Position numbers and translations under genes: made by a program. Below, one piece after another: positions 42,526 to 55,026 of a stretch of DNA of 64,000 nt (positions within the stretch are counted from its first letter, which is position 1; each line of letters begins with the position of its first letter). The notes below the pieces were generated by a model. It did no database searches and was not told where the DNA came from. It saw only the letters and a program-made list of their open reading frames with translations. Source of the stretch: Aplidium turbinatum (taxonomy: Eukaryota > Chordata > Ascidiacea > Aplousobranchia > Polyclinidae); contig OU964918.1 of NCBI GenBank assembly GCA_918807975.1, positions 41,834,477 through 41,898,476 on the forward strand, read 5' to 3'.

Positions 42526-43764
42526 TAACCGGTTACAATTGTACACTTAAAGGTTTGGTAGTTTGGAGCATGGCGAACTTATGCACTGGCCAATGGTCAT
42601 GCCATCGTACAGCTGCAAATTTGATTGGAGGACCATCTGTTAGTAGCCAAAATCGCTAGTATAAGTTGATAGTTAGAGTAGTTGTTTATAAATATTGGTA
42701 TAATTTGTGTGATTTTGAGCTACTTTTGTGCAATTGTTACCATACAAATAATAATGGACTAACTCTTGGTACTTGTGCTGAAAATCCAAAACGCGTCTGG
42801 CAAGATTGGTAATTGGGAAAAATTTGTAATTTTTTGCAGTGATTCAGTGATCACATTTTGACAATTTAGATTCTCAAACTATTATTTCAAAAGGATAAAG
42901 TAAATTTTAAGATCGAAATTGTATCGGTCTCTAATTCCAATGTTGGTAAGGCCTGTTCATATAGATCGTTATAGTTTGGAGTATGACGTAGCCTACATAA
43001 CGCCAGCGATACTAAAATTTTATATAAGATTTTAATTTAATGATGCTTGGCAACATGACCTACTGTTTATACAAATTCTATGTTACTTTAATAATGTATA
43101 ATTTTGGTTGATGAAGCAAGCATATATTGTATAATTTTCATAACTTTAGTGAAATAAAATGACTTTTTCAACTAAACTTAATCTAACTTATATTTTAAAA
43201 ATAATATTAATAAAAATCAGTGTTGATAAACATTTTTTAATTATTCATGATTGACAAAGTCAATGCACTTTTTACGTAATTTCGACGATTTTTTCATCAA
43301 CTTCAAATAAATATTTTAGTTTGCAAAGTCACCTTATATAATTTACATAACTTTAATTAAATAATCAAACCTATTCAACTCATAACCTGTATTTTCAACA
43401 TTCTAAAATAAATATTAACTACGGTATATATTTTTTCTTTTTTCAATTTTCTTTTTTATTACTAACGCGAACATAACACTTAATAAAATAAACACACAAA
43501 TTTGGCAATAACAAAAAAGATGACAAATCCAAAAAGTAAAGCATCGATAAATCAGTGTTTGAAAATACTGTCTTAAAAATGCACAGCCACCAAGAAAACA
43601 GAAAACTTTTATTTCTTGATTGTAAAAATAGGCCTACAATCAACACTTGCTGGTGTCATCACAAGGGCGATTCAATTTTGCAATACAGTAGGCTGCCTAC
43701 ATATTCAATCTTTTAAGTTATAGTTAAACTCCATCGCCTTTTTGTTTGTTTTTTTTTTTTCATA
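42526..43764. other. Intergenic, no gene seen
   Basis: AT-rich sequence after the STIL polyA signal. A second AATAAA near 43154 could serve as an alternative transcript end. Confidence 0.5.
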
Positions 43765-44054
43765 TCTTTATCCTGCATTGCGGGAAAGCGGACTTGAGCG
43801 CTATGCATCGGTGTACGCCTTTCAACGTACACCTGACCCACGTTGCAGCCGACGGCAATGTCTGTTTCCGGTTGTCTACTCTACTTATGACTTAAATTTG
43901 GTACTATACTCATTTCTCGAAATCGATACTGGGTGGAGGCAATTATCGTAAAGTTTCTTGCCCAGAGAAACAACAACAAGTGCGGGTGGCTGGAGTCGAA
44001 CATGCAGGCTCTCGATTGCGAGCCCAACGCGCTAACCACTCAGCCACTGCTGCC
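43765..44054 (-). repeat. SINE-2, minus-strand copy
   Basis: Read on the minus strand it starts GGCAGCAGTGGCTGAGTGG (A box) with a B box GTTCGACTCC about 45 bp on. A 230-bp body follows, and the copy ends in an A-rich tail. It is nearly identical to the plus-strand copy at 47128. Confidence 0.88.
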
Positions 44055-44769
44055 GATTTTTGCATTGGTATGTAACTTAGTCAAAGATGAAGTTCCAACA
44101 TGTTGTGAAGTCAATCTGATGTTTTTGATCTAAATTGACAACCTATGGTTTGAAAAACATTTTAGGCACCTTTACTGAAAAGTGTAGAGACCCACTAGTG
44201 GATTTCGGAGGGAGGAGAAGGGGGCGAAATGGTGCTCACACGGCTCTGTGGGGTAGGTCTTCTTTTTCATCATCTTTACATTCAAAGTGCGATAATTTTT
44301 GTTTAAAATAGGCTACCATCAGTGCTGTGTTAAACCCTTTGTGGGGCACTGGGCCAGAATAATTTTGGGCCCTCTATCGTCAAGCAGACCTAGCTTATAG
44401 TATTGTGTATATTTTTACTACACCAATATGGAAATGTAGTTCACTTCAATAGACTTTCTCATCACTGTAGAAAACAACACAAATGTAAGTAAACACAAAC
44501 ACAGGTCTATTATTTCTTAGCTAGGTTTGGGCGCGATAACTCATTTTTCAGTTAAGCGATAACGATAAACGAAAAATGCCTAAAGCGATAACGACAAATC
44601 AAGAAAAAGTTAAGCGATAACGATAAACGATAAATTATCGCCGATAATGTCCGATAACGATAATTTTTTTTTTCTTGATTAGCGCTGCCCCATCCCATGC
44701 AGCACGAACTGTTTTCATCAACATGACGAAAACCTAACATAATATACTGTAAAGGGACAAAACTTTTTG

Positions 44770-44865
44770 TAAGTTATGCATGACTAGAATCGCAACAGCG
44801 GCAGTAGGTATCGAATCTTCAACCTCTTGATCCAGAATCAAACCACTGAGGTAACCGCCGTGCTT
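44770..44865 (-). repeat. tRNA-like SINE head
   Basis: The minus strand reads CGGTTACCTCAGTGGTTTGA (A-box-like), then AGATTCGATACC (B-box-like). Another A-box-like block, TAACTCAATCGATAAAAGC, lies near 45800 beyond the inserted hAT. No folded tRNA is supported. Confidence 0.5.
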
Positions 44866-44875
44866 ATAAGTATAC

Positions 44876-45764
44876 CAGTGGTTCCCAACCTTTTTGACCT
44901 TGCGGCACCCTATCAAAGAGATAAATAGTTTGAGGCACCCTGGCAAAACTGGGTTAATTTTATGAGATTTCTGTGTTTCAAATAACTGTATGAAATAACA
45001 CAGAATGAGTTGTACAGTATAACGCGCGTAAATAAATGTATTTATTCAAAAGTTAGTGTGAAACTTGGGCTTGACTTCTTGCACAAAGTTCCTATCTCAA
45101 GGCACATTCGACAATGCCACCCACATTTCTTCCTCGACTACAAGCAGGCGTTCTCGTTTTTTAGTTTTAATGTTCGTTTGTACGGAAAATCCACTAATTT
45201 GGAGACCCAATTGTAATCGCAAAGCAATTCACAAAATATATTCTATAAAGTAGTAGGCTATTATATATAGGCTATATATAGGCTATATATAGTAGGCTAT
45301 AAAGAACAAATCAATTATAACTTAGCCTTTTCTCGATTAGCTATGTATCGTGTTTGTATGCGCAGGTATCCCTCATGCAAAAGTTTCTATTTTATAATGG
45401 TTCGCAAACGATCGTGCAATTTTATAATCGTGCTGGGTCACACAATCCGATAATCCATCACTGCAATTTGACTATGTGCTCCTTGAAAAGCAAAATAAAA
45501 TCATGAAACCTGGCAATAATGATGCGTTTCAAACGTTTTTATGGAAAAAACAGCAACGAGTCAAAATCTCTTTCGCGCTGTTTTTCCTGGGCGAGAAAAC
45601 AAAGGCTTGCCGTGGATTAGAGTTAAAATAAATAAATAAATTCCACACTTAACGGGTTAAAGTTAAAATAAAGAATGGGCCGCAGTATTGCAATATCTCG
45701 CGGCACCCTTGAGCATTGCAATTGGCACCCCAGGGTGCCGCGGCACCCTGGTTGGGAACCACTG
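44876..45764. mobile_element. Non-autonomous hAT, CAGTGGTTCCCAACC family
   Basis: Ends are CAGTGGTTCCCAACCTTTTT and the complement of CAGTGGTTCCCAACCAGGG. Flanks AAGTATAC and AACTATAC match at 7 of 8. It is inserted in or beside tRNA-like SINE sequence. Confidence 0.9.
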
Positions 45765-46244
45765 AACTATACCTTCAGATATCAGTTGGATGCTTTTATC
45801 GATTGAGTTACACTGCCGCTTACGTGCAGCGCAGGAGGCAAAATAATTAAATCAAATGAAAATACCATAAAAAATTCCAAACTTTGTATTTTGCTTTCTA
45901 CGGGCTGTTTACAGCAAAGTCAGCAATAATTGAAAAAATTCCAAACAACGCAAAATGCTGGAAAATTTATCAGTAGGCCTAATCTTAAGCGTTATTGGTA
46001 GTAAAAATGTGCATACTGTGAAATCCATCAAGCTTGTCAAATTAGTCGTGTTTGTTCAAGAACAATAACATAATTATCGTAATTTACTGATAATTTCAGA
46101 TAAATTTTTCTGTTTTCTTTGTGAACACCATCATTAAAGCAATGGCAGAACGCTGAGTTGTTGAGATAAGAATTACAATATAGGCACTGTATTATTAGTG
46201 GGAATAAAAATATTTGATTGAGCGTTGGCTATGTCGCATAGGTA

Positions 46245-46428
46245 AATCGTCGTCGTATCCAGGCTTACGCCCGGTGGTTGAAGATTTAGATTAAGTGGAC
46301 GGGAAGGCAAGGAAGCCAATCTTTATGTCCACTTTCAGGCATGCCTTTAAGTGTCCTGCAAAAGACAGTGTCCTGCCCTTTCGATTGCCGTTGCAGCGCT
46401 CTCACCACTCGGCTATTTAGCATAATTT
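46245..46428 (-). repeat. SINE-3, tRNA-Ser/Leu-like head
   Basis: The minus strand starts TAGCCGAGTGGTGAGAGCGC, a strong A box of class II tRNA type. The body contains GGGCAGGACACTGTCTTTTG. Confidence 0.7.
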
Positions 46429-47127
46429 TACCACGCAACTCGATGCGCCTATTGTCATGCAAAAACTACTACAAGATGCAAAAAGTGTGATGTCGGTCAG
46501 CATGTCAAATGCTTCAAGCAATATCATATTCTGCAATGACTTGTTTCAGTGATGGTGGCGCGAAAGACCATGTTTCCGATGTAAAAGCGGCCTCGTATTG
46601 CGACAGTTTCATAAACCACTTGCCAAATTCTTTCGCTTCGTTTCAAAGGAATCTGTACCGCCTGTGCGCTTACATTTTAATTGTTAAATTCACTCGCGAT
46701 TGCCGATTGCAGCAAAACAACAAGAGACTTGTTGCATGCATTTCATTGCATTGCAATTTGCAACTCTAAAAATTATTGTGTTGTCAGGGCCGTCGCTGCA
46801 GGGGGCGTGCCCCTCCCATGACAACGACTTGTGCACACACACTTCAGGCACTGAAGAAGAACTGGTTTTAATTTTAATTTCATGAACTAGGTGGCTAGTA
46901 AAAATATTACTTTTCATGGTCTTTCTACTTTTCCACTTAAAATTTATCGGCGATTATTTATCGGCGATAATCAAATATTGCCTTTGGCGATAACGATAAA
47001 CGATACCGGTAACTGAAAAAATAATTAAGCGATAACGATAAACGATAAAAATTCATCGCCGATAATTATCGCCGATAATGCCCATCACTGCATGGGTACA
47101 CCTTTGCTCGCAATGAAAGCCAAAATC

Positions 47128-47420
47128 GGCAGCAATGGCGAGTGGTTAGCGCGTTGGGCTCACAGTCGAAAGCCTGCATGTTCGACTCCAGTCACCCGCA
47201 CTTGCTGTTGTTTCTCTAGACAAGAAACTTTACGATAATTGCTTCTACCCAATGATCGATTTCGAGTAATGGGTAGTACCAAATTTAAGTCATAAGTAAA
47301 GTAGACAACCGGAAACAGACATTGCCGTCGGCTGCAGCGTGGGTCAGGTGTACGTCGGAAGGCGTACACCGATGCATAGCGCTCAAGTCCGCTTTCCCGC
47401 AATGCAGGATAAAGATAAAC
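47128..47420 (+). repeat. SINE-2, plus-strand copy
   Basis: GGCAGCAATGGCGAGTGGTT, then ATGTTCGACTCCAGTC (B box), then a body shared with 43765-44054. It ends in an AAAC repeat tail (AAACAAACAAACAAAC). Confidence 0.9.
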
Positions 47421-47776
47421 AAACAAACAAACAAAAGTGTAAACAATTTCTAATAAAAAAAAATATACTAACAAAAGAGTACGGTCACGACGCGGTAATA
47501 CCACCGTACCGCGCGAAATTTTGACTGTTCGAACATTGTCGCGTGGTACCGCCCAGATAAAATTGAAACTGTAGAAAATTAATTTTTATTCAGATTTGGT
47601 CATCTGGTAACATTATTGTTTTCCACCATTTTTATGGTTTATCTGGCAACACTACTTGTTCTGTCAACCAGAACCAAGGTAAAAACATAGTGAATGTAAT
47701 TTGTAAACAAAACCAGTGTGTCGCCTTTTGAGGACCAATTATTTTTATTCAACTGATTTGCTGACTTGATAGTAAC

Positions 47777-47987
47777 TGAAGTGGGAGCTGGTATACAAGT
47801 CCCCCCCTCCCCCCTTGGTAACTCATGACAAAGACAGGACTCAACCAAACATATAGGGTGAAACTGCTTTACCTTTGCTTTACTGTTCACACACTTCAAT
47901 CCACATGTTTTGGTCAATTCCTCTTTGTCATGAGTTGCCAAGGGGGGTGGGGAGAACTTGTATACCAGCTCCCTGAAGTGTAGTTGA
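47777..47987. repeat. Palindromic MITE, about 210 bp
   Basis: GGAGCTGGTATACAAGTCCC...GGTAACTCATGACAAAG at the left is mirrored by CTTTGTCATGAGTTGCC...ACTTGTATACCAGCTCCC at the right. Confidence 0.85.
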
Positions 47988-48083
47988 TGAGTGGTTTGAC
48001 AACTGTGTTATAGGCCTACAAGTTACAACAGCAACCCGACTATCGATCAGCAGTATTCTTTTGGTTGGTACGGTAGAATGCCA

Positions 48084-48157
48084 CCGATGTCGTCCCCTGG
48101 ACATGTCGTCCCCCCGATGTCGTCCCCTGCCGATGTCGTCCCACGTCGATGTCGTCC
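48084..48157 (+). repeat. CGATGTCGTCCC short tandem array
   Basis: Five units of 12-17 bp. The inverted counterpart at 52031-52073 reads GGGGACGACATCG-type units. Confidence 0.9.
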
Positions 48158-48480
48158 CTGTTGCCAGATGTTCAACTTTTTTTGTCCATTTAAATGTAGG
48201 TATAAATTATGGTTTTTCGAAACGAACTTATTCAAATCGAAACGAAATTTTTGCTACCTTTTTCTTTTGTTGGTTTTGTTCCTGTACTCTATTGTTAAAT
48301 TTATCATTACTGTTTTACTCGTTACAATATTGTTCAACTTATCATCACTTACCGGTATACAAAGAAAAATAAAACTGAATTGAAAACAAAAAAATCTTTC
48401 TTGCCCTGTTCTGATTCCTCATGAATTTCGCATTGCTTTCTTGTCCGAAGAACATGGATTTCATGTTCTTGCAATCAACA

Positions 48481-48671
48481 CTGTGGCGTAGCTAAGGGGG
48501 GGGGACAGACCGCCCCGGGCGGCACGTCTGGGGGTGGCACTTTAAGACTACGATTTTTGATTTTGATTATAATCTGATAAAAAAACGCATTTCATTTTCA
48601 CATACTTTTTCTTGAAGGGGTGGCAAAATCTGAATCCGCCCCGGGCGGCACATTTCCAAGCTACGCCACTG
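48481..48671. mobile_element. hAT MITE, 191 bp, exact 8-bp TSD
   Basis: AATCAACA lies at 48473-48480 and 48672-48679. Ends are CTGTGGCGTAGCTA and CAGTGGCGTAGCTT (complement). Confidence 0.93.
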
Positions 48672-48742
48672 AATCAACACTCAATTTCTTTTCATGAACA
48701 TTTATTTTCACATCGCTAACGTAGCCCACTGCAAATTGGTTC

Positions 48743-49032
48743 GTTGGTTTTGAATCTTTATCCTCGGACTGACAAAGCCTTGATTGGTTATTCCTGGTAC
48801 CGTAGTTACGCGTAGCCTACTTGCAGTGGCTCTTGACGCAGGGCCGGTCACCGAGATTGGCAGAGTGAAGTTTTCCAATTGTTGATGTGTTGTTGCCGAG
48901 AAATTATTCCATTCACTAGGGCCCGCTGAATGGAGAGCAGTCCTGAAATGCGTTGCTCAAGCGCACATCCCGAGCGTCGAGCTTGCGCCGCGTGATCTTG
49001 AGCCGGCGCATAACTGAGCTAAAGGGCGGACA
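48743..49032 (-). repeat. SINE-1, fullest copy
   Basis: The body starts TGAATCTTTATCCTCGGACTG, and the tRNA-like head at the right reads on the minus strand. It is the best reference copy for the fragments at 1, 9353 and 53458. Confidence 0.85.
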
Positions 49033-49309
49033 ATAAATAAACGCAATAAATGGCGAAAGTAAACATATCTAACCTACGACAAAAAACACAGAAACAGCTA
49101 GCAAAAACATTAACTATGACATGCAACAAGTGTGGTCCTACGTTATCTGGTAATGTAGATTAGAGATGTGCTCAACTGTTACTTTTTAATAAGTAGCCTA
49201 CTTTGAAAATCTGAACTGCTACTTTGAAAGCTAAAACCATAAAAACAGAAAAAAGCTAGGCTAGAGTAGGCTAAACCTCAGTTAACGTGTGACTAAAAAA
49301 AACAATTGT

Positions 49310-49986
49310 GTAAACCAGGGTGGTCCAAGACTGCAAACATGAAGGGCCACATTAGGGTCTGAGAAAAACTCCACGGGCCGCATAGTGAGAAATGATAACG
49401 CGTTGTTGAAAGTAGAAACGTTGTTAAATAAAAGCTTAACTAGGTTGCGATTTTGAAATTATTTTCTATAGATTTCGATCTGTTTTAGCTATATTCTTAC
49501 TGTTAGGCTTGACTGGGCTATTTTATGTCTTGATTATCATTCAAAGCATTACTTTTTTGCATTTGGCCTATTGCATGATAGCGAATCCAAGCAAAGAACA
49601 TAGCGCTTCTGCTTAACAATAATGTTAAAAAAAGGTGCCACGTTACTGCACTGCATCGATGGTTCGCATTTGTTTTCTATATAGTCTATACTGCTTTCTA
49701 TATAGTCCGCCTTGTTCGCAAGTCAACATAGGCCTAGGACTAGCCTACTTAGAAAACAAAGCTAACTGTTGTAAGCGGACAGGTATTAGCTTGAAATTTA
49801 TGCTATAGGCTAGGTCAAGATATAAACACATAATGACTGCAAACTAATTTTAGAATTTGCTCTTCTTCATTTCTGTGATGGTAATTTTCCATTGATAACG
49901 TATTTTCAGACACACAATTAAACGGAAGTGAACAGAATTACAAGCCACATTTTTACGACTTCGTTCCCCTAGAGGCCGTAGCACTG
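49310..49986. other. Possible hAT left end, otherwise unassigned
   Basis: CCAGGGTGGTCCAAGACTGC at 49316, followed by GGGCCACATTAGGG, resembles the left end of CAGGGGTGGCCAA-type hATs. No right end was found. No gene. Confidence 0.4.
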
Positions 49987-51644
49987 CAGTGGTGTAGCTT
50001 ACCTAGGGTATGGCAGGCATGGCTCGAGCCTTGGGCGCAAAAATCGGTTGGTAAAAAATAAAATTTGTGAGTTATACTTTCTTCAAAATCTAATTTGCGC
50101 CCAACAAACATCAAAAAGGGTCACTCTTTACTGTAGCCATTGTCAAACAATGGACGTTGAAAAAGCAACATTGTGCCTCTCCTGGCTCACTTTACATTCA
50201 GTCAGCAACAATTGGAATCAATCAATCAATGGTTTATTTGTCAGTAACAGGAACATAGTACAGTAGGCCTACATGTTGGAAATATGCAAGTAATATACAC
50301 AGTGCAAAAGTTACACAAGTTTCCATACCGACAGGGAGACAACGAGACGACCTAGTCATTTGCCACCCTACGGAAATGACGATTTTGCCATTTAAAAATT
50401 GGAAGTTTAGTAAAGTCGCTAAGCAGCGATTAGTTGAAGCTTAGAAGTAGCTCCAGTACTTACTTATTCATTTTTATAAGAATTTATAAATCCAATCTGT
50501 TGTATGACTTCAATTTGTCCTGACCAGAGCACTCAGTCTGTTCTAGGAAGAAGTTAGCATTGAAGTATTATTGAGCCTATAAGCATCATTATGTGAAATT
50601 TTGAGACCAAGAATTATGCTAGGTATGATTTCTTTTACGTGCTGTGCTGGCACTGCCTAGCACTAAGCAGTCTGAAGTTTTGAGGTTCATTGACAACTTC
50701 ACAAGCTGTGCTTTATAAATATACGGTACCGTACTTTTACCTAACTTCCTCAAGTTGTCAAACGGATAAAATGAACGCAATTCTTAGTAGCTAGTAGCCT
50801 CCACACCAATGTTGGGATTGATTCGCTATCAGTTTCTTCAATCTCAAGTTAGCATAGGCTATAACCCAACGGTTACAAAACCCGCCGACATGCCAACAAA
50901 TGTCAGCGACAAATTAAATTAATTAATATTAGTTTTTGAAAAAATCTGCCGGACTTGGGTCGTTTTATTTTTATCCACAGTTATCAGACAAAAATACCCC
51001 TATCTACAGGTCGGTCACCGCCGGTTGCATCAACACAGTGCTCTATTGAGATGAATTTTTAATTAAGTTGGCTAGGCCTACGTAAAGAACTACGAAAACA
51101 TTTTGCGTATGCCTAGGCTATATATTGTAATTATCGACCAAGGATTTTTTAAATTTAACTTTTACTTGCCCTTTTAGACTCTGAAACAAACCAATACAAA
51201 GAAAAAGGAAAGTGGGGCTGAAGGGCGAAAGAGACGAGACTTGCAAGCAGCAGAAGCTGAAAAGTCAAGCAGACAAGCTTATGTCCGATTGATTTTGTCC
51301 AATAATTTACTTGGTATAGTAGGCTACAGTAGACTATACACACACAGCGTCAGATGAAAAAGTAATAAGCCGCGTTGGCTAGTTTTTATGTTAGAAATAA
51401 CTTGGAAAGGCGCAATAGCGCAGCATTCTATCAAATTGATTAGCTCTGCAGAGAGAACAAAATTTGCATGACGAAACAATCTCTCGTGACTGCCTTTGAA
51501 CATTATAAAACGGCAATAATACATTGATTTATTTTCTTCATGATTTGTTCATAAAAGACTTGTATGCAATATTTAACTTAAATTGTTAAAAAGGGCGCAC
51601 ATTTAAACTTTGCCATGGGCGCCATTTTGCATAGATCCGCCACT
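49987..51644. mobile_element. Probable non-autonomous hAT
   Basis: Ends are CAGTGGTGTAGCTTACC and GAGTGGCGGATCTATGC (complement). Flanks CGTAGCAC and CGTAGCAG match at 7 of 8, allowing a two-base shift. No transposase is visible; the interior has only short frames. Confidence 0.5.
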
Positions 51645-51844
51645 CGTAGCAGTGGGCTACCGTATTCGTAGGTTATGTTATTTTAAAGAAATAATAATAA
51701 ATAAACAAACTGTTTACTCGTCAGCAACAAAATAATTAACCCTGGCTAGCGGACATTTGAAAAAAAATTAGCCTAGAAATTAATTTTTATTTTTGAAATT
51801 AAAATAATTTGTTTCCCACAAGTTGTACCAAACTGAAAGAATAA

Positions 51845-51990
51845 CGTGAGCATTGACGCTCGAGCTGAAATGCAACAGCCCGCCGCATTTTGAAGTCTGT
51901 TCGGCAGCGTGATTCATGATCACTCACTGGAGACGACATGGGCATTGACGCTCGAGCTGAAATCCAACAGCGCGCCGCATCTGAAGCTTT
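51845..51990. repeat. Direct repeat, about 96-bp period
   Basis: GCATTGACGCTCGAGCTGAA occurs at about 51850 and 51941, each followed by a CAACAG.C.CGCCGCAT block. Confidence 0.85.
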
Positions 51991-52178
51991 TTTTTGCCGG
52001 CGTAAATTATTGCGCGTCCCGATGTATGAGGGTACGACATCGGGGGTACGACATCGGCAGGGGACGACATCGTCGCCACCCGTACGGTATATGGTACCGT
52101 ATACGTTTGTCTTAGTTTTCAGATATAAACCTATTTGGAAACATACCAAGGCCTTCTTGCATTTGAGGCCGCCGCAGA

Positions 52179-53000
52179 TCACGTTGTTACATCCAGGTGC
52201 AGCAGCCAATAGATTGTGTGTTCATTGAGCGTTGCAAGGTCAACATATCTGTCCTGTGGTCGATATACAGGACAATGGTAGAAAATGTGGTGTGCAGTCT
52301 GAAAATCTGAACCACATGCACAAGATGGTGAATCGGCGAGATCCCATTGGAACATGTTGCTGTTGAAACGGCCCACCCCAGTCCACAGGCGATTGAGCTT
52401 CACCCATTCCTTCCGAGGTAGTTCTGCTCCAGGTAGAGTGTTGGTATTGGGAAGGACTGTGAATTGGGTTGTTCTCGCACCTTCTCTCCATTCGCTGTTC
52501 CAAATTACGGAAATGTGGAAGTTGGATTTACAGATAGCTGCAGCATGTTGGGAAAACGGGTGTCGAGATTTTAAGCACTGGGGCTTTTGGGAGTATGAGT
52601 GTAGGACAATCTGGTTGAGGAGGTGGTCATTCCTTGACATAGCTTGTAGGACCAGACTGCGTATGTGGTTTTCCTTACAAAGTCTATCTGGGGCGATGCC
52701 TGATAGTACGGTACCGACAGAAAGTCAGTGGGAGTTGGAAGCAGGCAACCAGTGATTATTCTCATGGTGGTGTTGAGGGCAATGTCAATTTTGCAAGTGT
52801 GTATGCTGCAGCACCAAGTTGGGGAACCAAATTTGGAGGTGCTGTAAACAAGTGCAAGAGCACTTGCACAGGGAGGAAAGTTTTAAGTATGGTGTATCCT
52901 AATCATTTTTCCATTGAGCTTGTGATGGTGACTTTACAAAAAAAAATTGCTATGCAATGCAGCCCAATGAATGAGGTTGATGATGTTCACAAAGCTTTGA
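52179..53000 (-). pseudogene. LINE polyprotein C-terminal fragment
   Basis: On the minus strand: MRIITGCLLPTPTDFLSV (about 52765-52712), then in a second frame LNRLWTGVGRFNSNMFQWDL, CACGSDFQTAHHIFYHCPVY and LNEHTIYWLLHLDVTT before a stop at 52179. This is the end of a LINE ORF2 (MRIITGxLxPTP...LNRLRTGxGRxxxxxxxWGL...CxCGxxQTxxHIxxxCPxY...WLxxLDVxI). The upstream RT core is missing and there is at least one frame change. Confidence 0.85.
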
Positions 53001-53457
53001 GATAGTTAATGTTACATTGTTACAATAGCTTAAGTCGAAAGTCACCCAGCTGATCAACTAAACAGTGAATATACTTGGTTTGTGGATGAAAATTTTCACC
53101 CCTTGATTTCCAAATCGCCCACTTCAGGAGTCTGATTGATGGGAAAAAAATCTATCATTATCAATGTAGTATGTCAATGTTATGTGGTAGATGCTTTTGC
53201 TAAGCTTTAATTTTATTGTATAAAAGCAACCAAGTAGCCTACTAATAGTTGAAATCGGTTAATCGCGTAGTCAAATTGCCAAGCTTTTTTTATTTAATTA
53301 ACCGATGTATATATGCGATTAACTGTATCCATTGATTGACTGTATCCTGGTATCCTACACATCAATACCGAACATTTTCCTTACACAAAACCTTGAAAGC
53401 AGGGTGCTAGACATTTTAACCATTTATGTGATGAATGCGTTTGTGTTCCCGTTAGTC
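53001..53457. other. No gene seen
   Basis: AT-rich sequence. Short blocks such as GGTTAATCGCGTAGTC and ATGCGATTAACTG recur here and near 53836-53930 and 56965, suggesting one older repeat split by the SINE and the hAT nest. Confidence 0.4.
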
Positions 53458-53720
53458 AGTTGAATCTTTATACTCGGACTGACGAAGCCTTGATAGGTTA
53501 TTCCTGGTAGATTCGCATACTTGTAGAGGCTTTTAATGCAGGGCCGGGTACAGAGATTAACAGAGTGATGTTTCCTATTGTTGAAGTGTTGTTGCGGGAA
53601 ATCATTCCATCCATTAGTTGCCGCTGAATGGAGAGCAGTTCTTAGAATGCATTGTTCAAATGTTCAAGCGCACACACCTCGAGAGTTGAACCTTCAGTCT
53701 TGCGGTAAATTTAATTACAG
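53458..53720 (-). repeat. SINE-1 copy
   Basis: The body TGAATCTTTATACTCGGACTG through CCGCTGAATGGAGAGCAG, and a worn tRNA-like head at the right. Confidence 0.82.
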
Positions 53721-55026
53721 CTGCTGTCTTCAGTGTAACGTCATGTATTTAATCGTTGCATATTGTGGGAGATCTTGTGACAATTTTTGTGTATTGGTAA
53801 GGATAATCTTGAGCAACTTAACACGTCAAAGGAAATACGCGATTAAGTGATACAAGTCTACAAATCAATCAAGAATTCCTACTGGATTAACCAATTTATG
53901 CGATAAATTTTAATGCGATTCATTGTTTAATTTTCTTTACAATGCATGGGAATGGTTTGAGATTATGCTATGCTATAAAGCGATTTATGCCTTTAACCCA
54001 TAGGCGCCGACTCCAGGGGGGCGGGGGACGGCGCCCCCTCGTGAATTTAGCTCGGGGTGGCTGCCCCCCCGCAAATTATTTAAAAAAATCCTAAATCAAA
54101 TGTTTCTAAGTTCAGATTTGCGTTAGTTTGACCTTCATTGCGGATCGATCTCAATTAAAAGATCTACTTGTTGCAACAAGAGCGCTGCTCCTAAGATAAC
54201 AAAAGAAACAGAAGTACGGTAGCTGATAAACGCCAGCATGGTGCCGTTGAAGTGTAGTAACAATGATTGAAAAACGTTTTTCTTGATTTCTTTTGCTTTG
54301 TTTTTTCTTGGGAGTGTCAATAACGAGGTACGGCTTGCTGTCAGCTCAGTTTAGTATACTAAGCGTATTAAGAGCTAAAGTTCAAAGTGACCAGCATATA
54401 ATTCGAAGTAGCCTACAGGCCTCGAAATTCGTTTTTTTGACGGCGGACAAACGTGTCCGGTCTGAGCAGCTATCTCGGCGGACAAATTAAGTCTCACGGC
54501 TGACACACCAGTTTTAGCCGTCGATCGTCATGCTTAATCACTTTATCTTGATGACAATTCTTCGCCATTTCAGAACTATAACTACGGTTTATAAGGCTTT
54601 TTAAAAATTCAGTAAAGTCACTCTGAAAGGCTTTCATCAGACCAACGACTTGCGCTTGAAGAGTCAAAGCGCCGTGTATAGCTGGTCAATACGTCACAAC
54701 ACTGATTAACTTCCACCGAACGAAGTCGTGTGGCTTATTGCGTCACAATGCTCTGGGCAGGAGTCGGAAAATTTCTACACTAACGCTACTATTTTCTGCT
54801 GTGCAAAGTTTCACAGGCTTTTTTTTTTAAGTGTATTTTTGCGTGTCATGTGAGCGAAAGAGAATTTTCTTTGGGTCTTTTCTTTCTTACTGTAATACCA
54901 AAACTTAACAAATTTTGTTGCATCTTATAATAATAATAATAACAATATTTATATAGCGCCACATCCACAGTCAAACTATGCTCCTGGGCTCTGTACATGA
55001 CAATGGTGATAATTAATACAGTAATT

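Larger units (their letters stand above)
44521..47090. mobile_element. Repeat with GATAACGATAA-rich inverted ends
   Basis: GCGATAACGATAAACGATAA-type repeats lie at 44540-44665 and, inverted, at 46945-47085. The right end CAGTGATGGGCATTATCG (complement) is hAT-like. The left end is degenerate and no matching duplication was found. Confidence 0.55.
48076..52081. mobile_element. 4.0-kb element with CGATGTCGTCCC-repeat ends
   Basis: An exact 8-bp duplication GTACGGTA lies at 48068-48075 and 52082-52089. The left end has five units of (C)CGATGTCGTCCCC (48084-48157). The right end has three in inverted orientation (52031-52073). It contains a MITE, a SINE-1 copy and a probable hAT. No transposase was recognised. 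Confidence 0.7.

Noticed and set aside
43985-44054. tRNA gene on the minus strand
   Set aside because: It is the head of SINE-2, repeated at 47128; there is no paired acceptor stem and a SINE body is attached.
48084-48157. CRISPR-like short repeat array
   Set aside because: Units are contiguous with no unique spacers, and an inverted partner array lies at 52031-52073. It is a transposon end.
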